DNA from: CAVQUE01 sp046290435
GTDB taxonomy: Bacteria; Actinomycetota; Acidimicrobiia; Acidimicrobiales; UBA8592
DNA length: 64,000 nucleotides
Direction of reading: 5' to 3'
Assembly (NCBI GenBank): GCA_046290435.1
Contig: JBKAGO010000032.1
Coordinates: forward strand, 124,001 to 188,000
In this document: positions 28,847-37,903 of the stretch, piece by piece
Layout of the letters: the number at the start of each line of letters is the position of its first letter
Numbering within the stretch: the first letter of the stretch is position 1
The notes under the pieces: model-generated
What the model was told of the DNA's origin: nothing
Databases searched by the model: none
What the model saw: the letters and a program-made list of their open reading frames with translations, nothing else
Program-made: the position numbers and the translations under genes

Positions 28847-29314
28847 ATGCAGGAGATTCCGTTCGACGACGTCGATGCCATCAACGCCGCGGCCAGCGAC
28901 GACTTCGGCGACTGGGGAACCGAGGTCGTCGTCACCCAGGACATGGTCAACGCGTTCGCCGAGCTCACCGGCGACCATCAGTGGATCCACGTCGACGTCG
29001 AGCGCTGTGAACGAGAGAGCCCCTTCGGCGGGCCGATCGTGCACGGCTTCTTCACCCTGGCGCTGCTCCCCCAGGTGATGCCCAAGCCCGACTTCGCCAT
29101 CACCGGCATCAAGAACGCCGTCAACTATGGCTCCGACGGGTTCCGGTTCCTCGCTCCGGTGCCGGTCGGGTCCACCGTGCACGCCCGCACGCGCCTCGTC
29201 GGCGCCGAGGCCCACAAGAAGGGCACCCTCGTCACCACCGAGACCGCCATCCACGCCAAGGGCAACGACACTCCGGCCCTCCTCTACAAGGGCAAGGTCC
29301 TCTACCAGGGCTGA
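28847..29314 (+). CDS. MaoC-like hotdog dehydratase
   Basis: Predicted (R)-specific enoyl-CoA hydratase-type protein, 155 residues, a single hotdog domain. The hydratase-2 motif is intact: AELTGDHQWIHVDVERC provides the catalytic Asp and His, and FGGPIVHGFFTLALLPQ the following helix. ATG 28847 follows GGGAG. The next gene, a CoA-transferase, starts 58 bp downstream on the same strand, so the two probably form an acyl-CoA operon under the palindromic site at 28809. Confidence 0.88.
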   Translation: MQEIPFDDVDAINAAASDDFGDWGTEVVVTQDMVNAFAELTGDHQWIHVDVERCERESPFGGPIVHGFFTLALLPQVMPKPDFAITGIKNAVNYGSDGFRFLAPVPVGSTVHARTRLVGAEAHKKGTLVTTETAIHAKGNDTPALLYKGKVLYQG

Positions 29315-29371
29315 CCCCCGGGCCCGCCGCAGCCCGACCGGCTGCGTCACTGCGCACCATCAGGAGATCCC

Positions 29372-30607
29372 ATGCAGGTCGGTGACATCACCAACCCCGA
29401 TGCCGCGGCCAACGGCAAGCCCCTCGACGGGGTACGCGTGCTGGCCATCGAACAGATGCAGTCGTTGCCCTACGCCACCCAGTTGCTGGCGCGCATGGGC
29501 GCCGAGGTCATCAAGGTCGAGCATCCCACCCGCGGCGACCTGGGACGCAGCTCGCTGCCTGCGGTGACCGACGCCTCCGGGGCACAGATGGGTGCGACGT
29601 TCCTGCGCAACAACCTGTCGAAGCGGTCGATCGCACTGGATCTCAAATCGCCGCGGGCCCAGGACATCGTTCGGCGCCTGGCACCGCGTTTCGATGTCGT
29701 GGCCGAGAACTTCAAGGCCGGCACGATGGACCGCTTCGGCCTGGGCTACGCCGACCTCGCGGAAGTGGCGCCGAAGCTGATCTACCTGTCGGTCTCGGGG
29801 TTCGGCAATCTCGTCGACAGCCCCTACGGGCACTGGCCGGCCTTTGCGCCGATCGCCGAGGCCATGTCAGGGCTCTACACGTTCAACCGTGGCCCGGACG
29901 ACGAGCTCAAGGTGTCTCCGATGGGAGCACTCGGCGACACCGGCACGGGCGTGTTCGCCGTCGTCGGCGTGCTGGCAGCGCTGCGCCATCGAGACCGTAC
30001 GGGGGTCGGCCAGTACGTCGACGTGTCGATGTTCGACGCCATGGTCGCCTTCGCCGACATCGTTCCGAACTACGCCTCGATGGGCAAGGACCCCCGCACC
30101 CCGTCGGCGCTGATCAACCACGGGTTCCCCATCGCCGCGGGCGAGGTCGTCGTCCAGGTCGGGCGCGAACCCCAGTTCGCTGTCCTCGCTGACCTCGTCG
30201 GCCATCCCGAGTGGGTCGACGATCCCCGCTTCGCGACACGCGACGGCTGGGTGCGCCACATCGACGTGCTCCGTTCGGGTGTCGCCGCCTGGGCGGGCGA
30301 CCGCACCACCATCGAGGTCGCCGAAGCCCTCGCCGACGCCGGCATCGCTGCTGCGCCGGTGTTCGAAGCGGCCGACGTGATCGCCGATCCCCACGTCGCA
30401 GCGCGCGACATGCTCGTCGCCATACCGACACCCGACGGCGAGGACGTGTTGACGGCCGGCAACCCGGTGAAGCTGAGCGCGATGTCCGAGGGCCCCGACA
30501 CCGCACCGCCGACGCTCGGCCAGGACACCGACGAGGTCCTTCGCACCGAGCTCGGCCTCGACGACGCCGAACTCGAGCAGCTCCGCTCCGACGGGGTGAT
30601 CGGCTGA
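29372..30607 (+). CDS. Class III (CaiB/BaiF) CoA-transferase
   Basis: Transfers CoA between acyl acids through an aspartyl-CoA intermediate; 411 residues, normal length. Marks: GVRVLAIEQMQSLPYATQLLARMGAEVIKVE, NLSKRSIALDLKS, ENFKAGTMDRFGLGY and GQYVDVSMFDAMVAF with the conserved Asp. The start ATG 29372 has CAGGAG 8 bases upstream. Its neighbour is the MaoC hydratase, so a carboxylic acid degradation step is likely. Its stop TGA overlaps the first possible codon of the DUF1704 gene. Confidence 0.92.
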   Translation: MQVGDITNPDAAANGKPLDGVRVLAIEQMQSLPYATQLLARMGAEVIKVEHPTRGDLGRSSLPAVTDASGAQMGATFLRNNLSKRSIALDLKSPRAQDIVRRLAPRFDVVAENFKAGTMDRFGLGYADLAEVAPKLIYLSVSGFGNLVDSPYGHWPAFAPIAEAMSGLYTFNRGPDDELKVSPMGALGDTGTGVFAVVGVLAALRHRDRTGVGQYVDVSMFDAMVAFADIVPNYASMGKDPRTPSALINHGFPIAAGEVVVQVGREPQFAVLADLVGHPEWVDDPRFATRDGWVRHIDVLRSGVAAWAGDRTTIEVAEALADAGIAAAPVFEAADVIADPHVAARDMLVAIPTPDGEDVLTAGNPVKLSAMSEGPDTAPPTLGQDTDEVLRTELGLDDAELEQLRSDGVIG

Positions 30608-31937
30608 ACGCACGGTCCGATGCCGCGGGCGGCGCACCCGCCACCCCGGGGGGTGGGCCAGTTGACGCGCCCCATCGGCGTCAGGCCACCATTCGCGAGC
30701 TCTCGGACCGTCTACTCGAGGTCCAGCGTCCCATCCGTGTCCTGGATGCGATCCACTGGGACGACCGGATCCGCAGCTCCTTCTTCGCCGATCCCACCGC
30801 ACCACCGCCCGTCGACGCCGACTACTACCGGAGCCGTCCGCTCGGGTTCGATCCCGACGTCGTCGAGACCGAGCTGACCGACCTCATCGCCGACATCGAT
30901 CGGCGGCTCACCCGGGGGCACCCAGAGACCGAGTTGCTGCGACGGACGTGCGATGCGTACCTGGTCACCGTGGCGATGCTGGCGTCGCGTGGGATGCCGG
31001 CGTTCGGGCCGTGCGCTGCTGCGCTGTACGGCCTCCCGTCGGACCGTTTCCACGACGGCGGGCCCACTGTGAGCGACTTCGCCGACCGCCTCCGCGCCGG
31101 CCTCGGATGGGTCGAGGGCACGTTGCTGGTCGACGATGACGAAGACGGCATCGACGCCGGCGAAGCCGTGGTGCAATTGCAGCAGCGTCTCGACGAGTCG
31201 ATGGGCCCGGCGCTGGTGACCGTCGTGAGCGACGACGGCATCGTCGCCGATGCCGCTGCGGGCGCCACCACCATCAAGCTCCGCAGCGACGCCTCCTTCA
31301 GCACCTACCAGCTCGATCAGCTCGAGGCCCACGAGGGCTGGGTGCACGTGGGCACCACGCTCAACGGCCTGGCCCAGCCGTGGTGCACGTTCCTGGGCAG
31401 GGCTGCGCCCCCGACCACCGTCACCCAGGAAGGCCTGGCGACGCTCACCGAGCTGGTGGGCATGCGCAGCCATCCGGACCGTCTGCAGCGGATCGTCGAC
31501 CGCATCGACGGCATCGCTCTCGCCGGTGACGGGGCCACCTTCCCCGAGGTCGCCGAGCACTTCCGGACCCAGGGGCGCACCATGGCCGAGACGTGGGCGC
31601 TCACGGCCCGCATCTTCCGGGGCAGCGTCCCCCACGGTCCACCGTTCACGAAGGATCTCGCCTACGGCAAGGGTCTGGTGCAGACCTACGGCTACGTCCG
31701 CATCGCGGTGCAACAGGGCCGCCCCGAACGGCTACCGATGCTCTTCGCCGGCAAGCTCGACCTCGCCGACGTCGGCCTGGTGAACCAGCTGATCGACGAG
31801 GAACTGGTCAGCGTTCCCAGCCACGTCCCCCGCCGTTCCGCGATCCGAGAGCACTCGTGGCTTCCATGGTGTTCAGCCGTTTCCTGCGCGAGCTCGACTT
31901 CGATTCGATGACCGACACCTTCGGTTCGATGCTCTGA
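30604..31937 (+). CDS. DUF1704 / QEGLA-motif putative zinc metallopeptidase, apparently frameshifted
   Basis: Resembles the flavohaemoglobin expression-modulating QEGLA-motif family (DUF1704, related to tubulin tyrosine carboxypeptidases such as MATCAP). It has the zinc motif HEGWVH (HExxxH, residues about 243-248) and TQEGLATLTEL, whose Glu is the third ligand. Two oddities. No ATG, GTG or TTG precedes the domain in frame: the first plausible codon is CTG 30604, overlapping the CoA-transferase stop. And at a run of five C (31827-31831) the family-like C-terminus (RALVASMVFSRFLRELDF) continues in the -1 frame to a stop at 31935-31937, while the straight frame reads on into nonsense and stops at 31911. 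Confidence 0.78.
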
Positions 31938-31987
31938 GCGACCGACCCGCCCCGGCGAAGGCCCGGTGTCGGGGCTAGTTTCGAGCC

Positions 31988-33097
31988 ATGGCCGCCGTCG
32001 GGTTCCACGACGTCTGCAAGACCTTCGACGGGAGCACACCGGTCGTCGCCCTCGATCACCTGAGCATCGACATCGCCGCTGGCGAGTTCTTCTCCATCGT
32101 CGGCCCGTCCGGCTGCGGCAAGACGACGGCGCTGCGCATTCTCGCCGGGCTCGAGGAGCCGACCAGCGGAGCAGTGACGATCGGCGGCCACGATGTCACC
32201 CGGCTCCCGTCCCGCCAGCGCAACGTGGGGCTGGTCACCCAGCAGAACGCACTGCTTCCCGAACGCAGCGCGTACGGCAACATCCGGTTCCCGCTCGAGG
32301 TGCGCCGCCGGGACCGGCGCCCCGGACCCGTCGACGATCTCGTCAGTGCCCAAGCCGAGTTACTCGGGATCGGGCACCTGCTGGACCGCCGCCCCGGCGA
32401 CCTCTCCGAGGGCGAACAACGTGCCGTCCAGTTGGCGCGTTCGCTCGTGGCCGAGCCCACCGCGCTCCTTCTCGACGAGCCGCTGGCCTTCATCGATTCG
32501 CTGGCGCGCCAACAGCTGCGCGCTGACATCGTCCGGATGCAGCAGGTGCTCGGCCTCACCACGGTCCTGGTCACCGCCGATCAGGAGGACGCGCTGGCCG
32601 TCAGCGACCGGATGGCTGTACTCGTCGACGGTCATCTGCACCAGGTCGGAACACCCGAAGAGGTCTACCGGGCGCCCCTGACGGCATCGGTGGCCGCCTT
32701 CGTGGGCGAACCGGCGATGAACCTCGTCCAGGCTCGACTCGAGCACGACACCGGCGAGCGGGCCGTGCGGCTGTTCGGTCATCGCATCCCGGTCTGGAGC
32801 CCGCTGCTCGACCCCTACGTCGGACGCAGCGTCCTGGTCGGGGTGCGTCCCGAGGACCTCGATGCCCGCGGCGAGGTGGTCCCATGGCAGGTCGACGCGG
32901 TGGTGCGGACGGCTGCGAGCTCGGCCGGGCGGACCACCACCATCGTCGAGACCGAACAGGGCGAGGCGTTGCGGGTGTCGCGGACCGGCCCTCCGCCACG
33001 GCCCGGCTCGGCCACGGTCATCGGGCTGCGCCCCGAGCGCTTCCACTGGTTCGACCCCGCCACCGGGCTGGCCATCCTGCATCCCACGGCGGCCTGA
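31988..33097 (+). CDS. Orphan ABC transporter ATPase, sugar-importer type, degenerate
   Basis: 369 residues: an ABC ATPase domain (1-230) plus a C-terminal TOBE-like beta domain, as in MalK/UgpC/MsmK. Walker A is GPSGCGKTT (about 39-47), the Q-loop VTQQN and Walker B ALLLDEP. However the signature is LSEGEQ (139-144) instead of LSGGQQ, the D-loop is FIDS, and the H-loop histidine of VTHDQ is Ala197 (VTADQED). The H-loop His is normally needed for ATP hydrolysis. No permease or binding protein gene is adjacent. It could serve a distant transporter or be a regulator. Confidence 0.85.
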   Translation: MAAVGFHDVCKTFDGSTPVVALDHLSIDIAAGEFFSIVGPSGCGKTTALRILAGLEEPTSGAVTIGGHDVTRLPSRQRNVGLVTQQNALLPERSAYGNIRFPLEVRRRDRRPGPVDDLVSAQAELLGIGHLLDRRPGDLSEGEQRAVQLARSLVAEPTALLLDEPLAFIDSLARQQLRADIVRMQQVLGLTTVLVTADQEDALAVSDRMAVLVDGHLHQVGTPEEVYRAPLTASVAAFVGEPAMNLVQARLEHDTGERAVRLFGHRIPVWSPLLDPYVGRSVLVGVRPEDLDARGEVVPWQVDAVVRTAASSAGRTTTIVETEQGEALRVSRTGPPPRPGSATVIGLRPERFHWFDPATGLAILHPTAA

Positions 33098-33115
33098 CCA
33101 GTCGGCGTCCCAGGA

Positions 33116-33649
33116 TCAGGTGCTCGTCAGCCCCTGCGCCTCACGCCATTCGACCACGGCCGGGTCGGCGAGGGGGATGTTCCCGACACCGACCTGGCTG
33201 TCCGGCCAGTTGGCGGGCGGTTGCGCGAGCGGTGACGGTTGGGCTTCGCCGAACCACAGGTGATGCTTGCGGTTCGCGAAACGCCAGTCGGGTTCGCCGG
33301 TGCCGGCCCCGCAGTCGACGTACCGGTCGAGATAGCGGATGAGCTGGGTGTAGTAGCCGCTGTCGTTCTGGGCGTAGCAACGGGCCCAGACCTCTCCGCG
33401 GGCATGGTGATCGTCAACGAAGTCGACCAGGTGGTTGGCCACGAGGATGACGCCGAAGCGCAGGTCGCCCATCGTGGCGTCCATGAGCCGCCGCAGCGCG
33501 TCGGCGCCCGTGCCGTAGATCCCGAAACTGGCGTGCTCGTCATGGAGCGAGACCATGAGATCGACATCGCGCTCGGTGATCGCCACCGAGTACCGCAACA
33601 CGAGCCGGCGGATCTCATCGGTGGCGATCAGCTTGTCGAGCGGGGTCAT
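33116..33649 (-). CDS. SnoaL-like / NTF2-fold protein
   Basis: 177 residues resembling the SnoaL-like domain family (ring-hydroxylating dioxygenase small-subunit fold): MTPLDKLIATDEIRRLVLRY opening, then MVSLHDEHASFGIYGTG and HLVDFVDDHHARGEVWARCYA. The C-terminal part (WRFANRKHHLWFGEAQP) is unusual in its length. The start overlaps the MFS stop by 4 bp, so it is co-translated with it. The catalytic role is unknown; steroid isomerase/hydratase-type chemistry is possible for this fold. Confidence 0.75.
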   Translation of the reverse strand: MTPLDKLIATDEIRRLVLRYSVAITERDVDLMVSLHDEHASFGIYGTGADALRRLMDATMGDLRFGVILVANHLVDFVDDHHARGEVWARCYAQNDSGYYTQLIRYLDRYVDCGAGTGEPDWRFANRKHHLWFGEAQPSPLAQPPANWPDSQVGVGNIPLADPAVVEWREAQGLTST

Positions 33650-34875
33650 CTCGGCATTGTCGCATCGGCTCGGTCGCCGCGGGGCGACCCCGGGCGTGCC
33701 GCCACGGCGGTCACCGGATCCATGAACGGCGAGCGATACAGGACCGCAGCCGCCAGCGCCAGGGCGAGCACGACGCCGTACATGCCCCGGTAGCCGCTGA
33801 CCTCTGCGACGAGCCCCAGCCCGAACGCCCCGAGACTGTTCGCGAGGTCGCCGAACATGATGACGGTCGCCACGACGCGGGACCGTTCCTGGGGCCGGGC
33901 CGACTCGGCGGCGACCACGACCATCAACGGCACGTTGAACGCCAGGCCCGCCGCCATCACGACCCCGCCCACGTACAGCGACCAGACGGTGTCGAACGTG
34001 ACCATGATGGCCAGACCGACCACGACCGTCAGATGGGCGGACGTGCCCAGGCGCTTGCGGTCCATCGTGGCGATCAGGCGACCGCCCACCGCCCGGACGA
34101 CGAGGGTCGTGACCGAGAACGCCAACAGCACCCATCGCACCTGTTCGAGCCCGAGCGACTCCCCGTAGGGGGTGGCGAACGCGGTGAATCCGATGAACGC
34201 CGCGAACAACAGGAACGACACCGCGCCGGCCCGCGCTGCCACCGGATGCAGTAGACCCCGCACACCGGCGATACGGGCGACCGCGTCGGGTGGGCGGGTC
34301 TCGGGCAGAGCGAGACCGAGCAGCACACAGAGCCCACCGACGGCGGCGGCAGCAGCGAAGGCCTCGGTGAACCCATAGCGCTGCAGTACGGTCTCGCCCA
34401 GAACCGGGCCGATGGCGAAACCCACGAACACGGCGACGCTGAACGTCGAGAAGATCTCGGCGCTGCGGCTCTGCGGTGGCAGCTCGGTGGCCGTCGTGGC
34501 CTGCCCGACGTACATGGCCGACGCAGCCGTGCCGATGAAGAATCGCACCGCCAGCAGCGGCCACAGGCCCAGCGATGCCGCCGGCACGTGGGCGAGCTGC
34601 AAGACGGCGACCACGAATGCCCCGACGACCATGACGGTGCGGCGCCCGTGGGCATCGGCCAGATAGCCGACGAAGGGCCGCACCAGCAACATGCCGAGTG
34701 CGGTGGCGCCGAACGCGAACCCGATCTCGGCCTCGCTTCCCCCGAGCTCGTCTTCGATCAGACGCGGCAGGACCGGGAACGACAGGCCCACCATGACGAA
34801 GTACGAGATCCCTGCGATCAGCAGGGTGACGACCGGTCGGGTGAAGAGCGGTTCTGGTGCGGGACCGGTGGACAC
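33646..34875 (-). CDS. MFS transporter
   Basis: Major facilitator of about 409 residues with 12 predicted helices. The loop 2-3 motif GYLADAHGRRTVMV is a clear MFS motif A. The loop 8-9 equivalent (GGRLIATMDRKRLG) is weaker. The start is unclear: GTG 34875, 11 bp after the upstream gene's stop, is preferred because the N-terminal helix starts soon after; a longer frame runs back into the upstream gene. Drug/efflux type by resemblance, but the substrate is unknown. It is the middle gene of a three-gene minus-strand operon. Confidence 0.83.
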   Translation of the reverse strand: MSTGPAPEPLFTRPVVTLLIAGISYFVMVGLSFPVLPRLIEDELGGSEAEIGFAFGATALGMLLVRPFVGYLADAHGRRTVMVVGAFVVAVLQLAHVPAASLGLWPLLAVRFFIGTAASAMYVGQATTATELPPQSRSAEIFSTFSVAVFVGFAIGPVLGETVLQRYGFTEAFAAAAAVGGLCVLLGLALPETRPPDAVARIAGVRGLLHPVAARAGAVSFLLFAAFIGFTAFATPYGESLGLEQVRWVLLAFSVTTLVVRAVGGRLIATMDRKRLGTSAHLTVVVGLAIMVTFDTVWSLYVGGVVMAAGLAFNVPLMVVVAAESARPQERSRVVATVIMFGDLANSLGAFGLGLVAEVSGYRGMYGVVLALALAAAVLYRSPFMDPVTAVAARPGSPRGDRADATMPR

Positions 34876-34886
34876 CTTCGAGCGGG

Positions 34887-35840
34887 TCAGTCGATCCGGC
34901 GCAGGCTCGTGACGCCGTATTCGCGGCCCGGCTTGGCAGGAAGGCCGCCGGGCTCGCGACATGCGATGGTGGGCACCTCGCGCACCGTCGCGACGCCGAC
35001 CTCGTAGATGGCGATGGCGCCGTCGGGCCAGGTGGCACGGACCTGCACCGTTGCCGTACCGGGGCTCGCGTCGCGTGCGCTGTCGAGCACGGTGATCTCC
35101 CGGGATGCCTCATCGAGGGACCAGCCGGCATCGGCGAAGACCGCCCGCTCGGCCACCTGGGCGAAGCCCGTGGATGCGCCCGTCCAGCCCCGGCATCGCT
35201 CGGCCAACTCGGCGGCGCTGCCGCTGCGGTGGACCACCTGGTCGACCAACGTGGGATCGATGTAGCCCCACATCCGCCCGTCGGGCAGGGTGAGCGCGGT
35301 CGGGGCGAACCGGTGCCCGCCGGTGTGACTGACCCGGCGCACCACGACATCGGTGCCCGCTGCTGCGACATCGATCGCCAGGCGGGTGCCGTCGCGGCCA
35401 CAGCAGCTGTCGTGGCTGCCCTGGGTACACACCCACAGCTCCGGCCTGGACCGGTCAGCCGGACCGCTGTCGGCGGTGCCGGTCGGATCGTCCAGAAGCG
35501 CCTGCACCGCAGCGGCGATGTCGGCGGGGTCGACGCGAACCTCGGAGTGCACCATCGACGCGCCCCGGCGCCGGTAGGCAACGACCGCCGCATCAGACGC
35601 TGCGGGATCGAGCGGGACCGCGGCGAGGACCCGCGCGGCAACAGACGCCTCGGCCGCGGCGCGGTCGAGGCCATGGAGCAGCGGGTGGTCGAACACGGGC
35701 TTCGGCCACGGCAGGGGTACCTCGACGCCGATCAACACATCGGCGGTGATGGCAGATCCACCCGGATCGACGGCCAGTCCACGCGCATGGTCGGCGCAAC
35801 CGATGATCTCGTCGACGGCCGGCAGCAGGCTCAGATCCAT
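34887..35840 (-). CDS. Sucrase/ferredoxin-like (Suc_Fer) protein
   Basis: Thioredoxin-fold 2Fe-2S ferredoxin-like family (Suc/Fer-like, related to yeast Apd1). 317 residues. The family signature is intact: WVCTQGSHDSCCGRDGT supplies the cysteines, and VSHTGGHRFAPTALTLPDG the histidine pair. A C-terminal domain of about 100 residues with REVPTIACREPGG follows. First gene of the Suc_Fer - MFS - SnoaL unit, divergent from the kinase gene at 35938 (97 bp between). Redox role inferred from the family. Confidence 0.82.
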   Translation of the reverse strand: MDLSLLPAVDEIIGCADHARGLAVDPGGSAITADVLIGVEVPLPWPKPVFDHPLLHGLDRAAAEASVAARVLAAVPLDPAASDAAVVAYRRRGASMVHSEVRVDPADIAAAVQALLDDPTGTADSGPADRSRPELWVCTQGSHDSCCGRDGTRLAIDVAAAGTDVVVRRVSHTGGHRFAPTALTLPDGRMWGYIDPTLVDQVVHRSGSAAELAERCRGWTGASTGFAQVAERAVFADAGWSLDEASREITVLDSARDASPGTATVQVRATWPDGAIAIYEVGVATVREVPTIACREPGGLPAKPGREYGVTSLRRID

Positions 35841-35937
35841 CGCGCCACTGTACTTGCGCGCTCCGGACTGCCCGCGGGGGCGCGCCGCATCGACAGCCGT
35901 GACGCGTGACAGCGCCCGGACGTGGCACGATGCCCGG

Positions 35938-36984
35938 ATGTCCACGACCCCAGATCTGCGCACCGAGCCCGACGACATCGACCCGGTATGGATGAGCGCG
36001 GTACTGGCCGCAGCCGGAACACCGCGTCCTGTCGGCTCGCTGCGCCACGAACCTGTCGGTGTGGGCCTCATGGCCCGCAGCCACCGCTTCACGCTCGACC
36101 ACACCGACGGGTCGACCTCGACGGTCGTCGTCAAGTTCCCGTCGAGCGATCTCGGCACCCGCAGCCTCGGTGCGTCGGCCTACGCGAGAGAGGTCGGTTT
36201 CTACCTCGACGTCGCCGCCACCATCAACGGCGGTCTCGCCCGGTGCCTGCACGCGGCCAGCAACGACGACGGCTCCGACTTCGTGCTCGTGCTCGAGGAC
36301 CTCGCTCCTCGACGCCCCGGCGATCAGCTCCTCGGTTGCGACGTCGCTGCCGCCGAGACGGCCGTGGCGAACATGGCACGTCTGCACGGTTCGACATGGC
36401 ACCGAGACGCAATCGCCGAGCTCACATGGACGTCGCAGGGAACGGGCTCGGGCCTCGCGGACATCATGGGCGTCGTGCTCGGCGCCTTCGCCGAACGGTT
36501 CGCCGGACTCCTCGACGAGGCGACGTTGCCGGTGCTCGCATGTTTCGCCGAACGCATCGAGGTCTGGCTCGAGCGCGAGCCCTCGACGCGCGCCCTGGTC
36601 CACGGCGACTACCGCCTCGACAATCTCTTGTTCGGCGACGACGACGTGGTGGCCGTCGACTGGCAGACGGTCGACTATCGGTCCCCCATGCGTGACCTCG
36701 CCTACTTCTGCGGCAACAGCCTCACCGTCGAGACCCGGCGAGATGTCGAGAAGGACCTCCTCGACCATTACCTGGAGGTGCTCGCGACCGAGGGCGTGAA
36801 CGGATTCGATGCCGCCCGGGCCCACGACGAGATGCTCCACGGGATGTTCCAGGGCCCCATGGTGACGATGCTCGGCGCGTTCACCGCGTCGCGCAGCGAA
36901 CGCAGCGAGGCGATGTTCGCCGCGATGGCCGACCGTGCGGCGTCGCAGATCCTCGATCACGACGCGCTCGACGTCCTGTCGTGA
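35938..36984 (+). CDS. APH/EcKinase-like phosphotransferase
   Basis: 348-residue aminoglycoside-phosphotransferase-fold protein of the kind often annotated as ecdysteroid-22-kinase/CHK-like or acyl-CoA-dehydrogenase-associated kinase. The catalytic loop is VHGDYRLDNLLF (Asp base, Asn), the metal Asp is in VAVDWQTVD, and the ATP-site lysine is in VVVKFPS. No resistance function can be assumed; small-molecule phosphorylation is the likely role. It is followed 38 bp later by an LLM oxidoreductase on the same strand. Confidence 0.83.
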   Translation: MSTTPDLRTEPDDIDPVWMSAVLAAAGTPRPVGSLRHEPVGVGLMARSHRFTLDHTDGSTSTVVVKFPSSDLGTRSLGASAYAREVGFYLDVAATINGGLARCLHAASNDDGSDFVLVLEDLAPRRPGDQLLGCDVAAAETAVANMARLHGSTWHRDAIAELTWTSQGTGSGLADIMGVVLGAFAERFAGLLDEATLPVLACFAERIEVWLEREPSTRALVHGDYRLDNLLFGDDDVVAVDWQTVDYRSPMRDLAYFCGNSLTVETRRDVEKDLLDHYLEVLATEGVNGFDAARAHDEMLHGMFQGPMVTMLGAFTASRSERSEAMFAAMADRAASQILDHDALDVLS

Positions 36985-37021
36985 TCCACCCCAGCCCCCG
37001 AACCCACCGCCAAGGGCCACG

Positions 37022-37903
37022 ATGACCACACCCGAGTTCCACCTGTTCCTCCCCCAGATGCGGATGGACCTGCCGACGTTGGTCGCCAAGGCCCGCGCCG
37101 CGGAGGCGGCCGGCTTCGACGGCCTGGCGCTCATGGACCACCTGGCGCCACCGATGGCCGAGGCCCATCCGATGCACGACGCCATCGTCACCGCCACCTG
37201 GCTGGCGGCCCACACCGAGCGTCTGACGATCTCCCATCTCGTGCTCTGCGATGCGTTCCGCCACCCTGCGGTGCTGGCCAAACAGGCCGTCGGGCTCGAT
37301 CACTGCTCCGGCGGCCGCTTCGAGCTCGGGCTCGGTTGGGGTTCGGTGCCTGCCGAGCTCGAGACCTTCGGCGTCACCGGCACCGCCAATCGGCCCCGTT
37401 TCGACCGACTGGTCGAGACCATCGAGGTCGTGAAGGCCCTGTGGTCGGGCGAGTCGGTGACCTTCCACGGCGAGTACCACCACGTCGAAGGCGGCATGCA
37501 GCAGCCCACGCCGATACGGGAGATCCCTCTGGTCATCGGCGGCGGCGGACCACGCACCATGCGCCTCGTCGCCGAGCACGCCACCTGGTGGAACTGCCCG
37601 GGCTATGCGCTCGACCGGTTCGACGAGCTCCGCCAGAAGGCCGGGTCGGCGCGGGTGTCGATCCAGCAGATGGCCGCATTCGTGCCCGACGAGGCTGCAC
37701 GCGCCGAGGTCGAGGCCATCACCGCCCGCCGTTTCGGCTACGACCGTCACCTGGTCCTGGGAACGGCCGAAGAGCTGGCGTCGGCATACCAGGGCCTGCA
37801 CGAGCGCGGTGTCGACCGCTTCTACGTGTGGCTCACCGACTTCGCCGCCGTCGAGACCTTGGAGGCGTTCGGTGCGGGCGTCATCTCCGCGCTCAGGCGC
37901 TGA
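37022..37903 (+). CDS. LLM-class F420-dependent oxidoreductase
   Basis: 293 residues, luciferase-like barrel. Marks: HLFLPQMRMDLPTLVAKARAAEAAGFDGLALMDH, TWLAAHTERLTISHLV, HPAVLAKQAVGLDHCSGGRFELGLGWG, and ALWSGESVTFHGEYHHVEG. The conserved late IPLVIGGGGPRTMRLVAEHATWWN is present. Substrate unknown. ATG 37022 follows the kinase gene. It overlaps the end of xylB on the other strand by 11 bp. Confidence 0.87.
   Translation: MTTPEFHLFLPQMRMDLPTLVAKARAAEAAGFDGLALMDHLAPPMAEAHPMHDAIVTATWLAAHTERLTISHLVLCDAFRHPAVLAKQAVGLDHCSGGRFELGLGWGSVPAELETFGVTGTANRPRFDRLVETIEVVKALWSGESVTFHGEYHHVEGGMQQPTPIREIPLVIGGGGPRTMRLVAEHATWWNCPGYALDRFDELRQKAGSARVSIQQMAAFVPDEAARAEVEAITARRFGYDRHLVLGTAEELASAYQGLHERGVDRFYVWLTDFAAVETLEAFGAGVISALRR

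Noticed and set aside
35938..36984. Aminoglycoside resistance kinase
   Set aside because: Only the general APH fold is visible; the surrounding genes are metabolic, and no resistance-type signature is seen.
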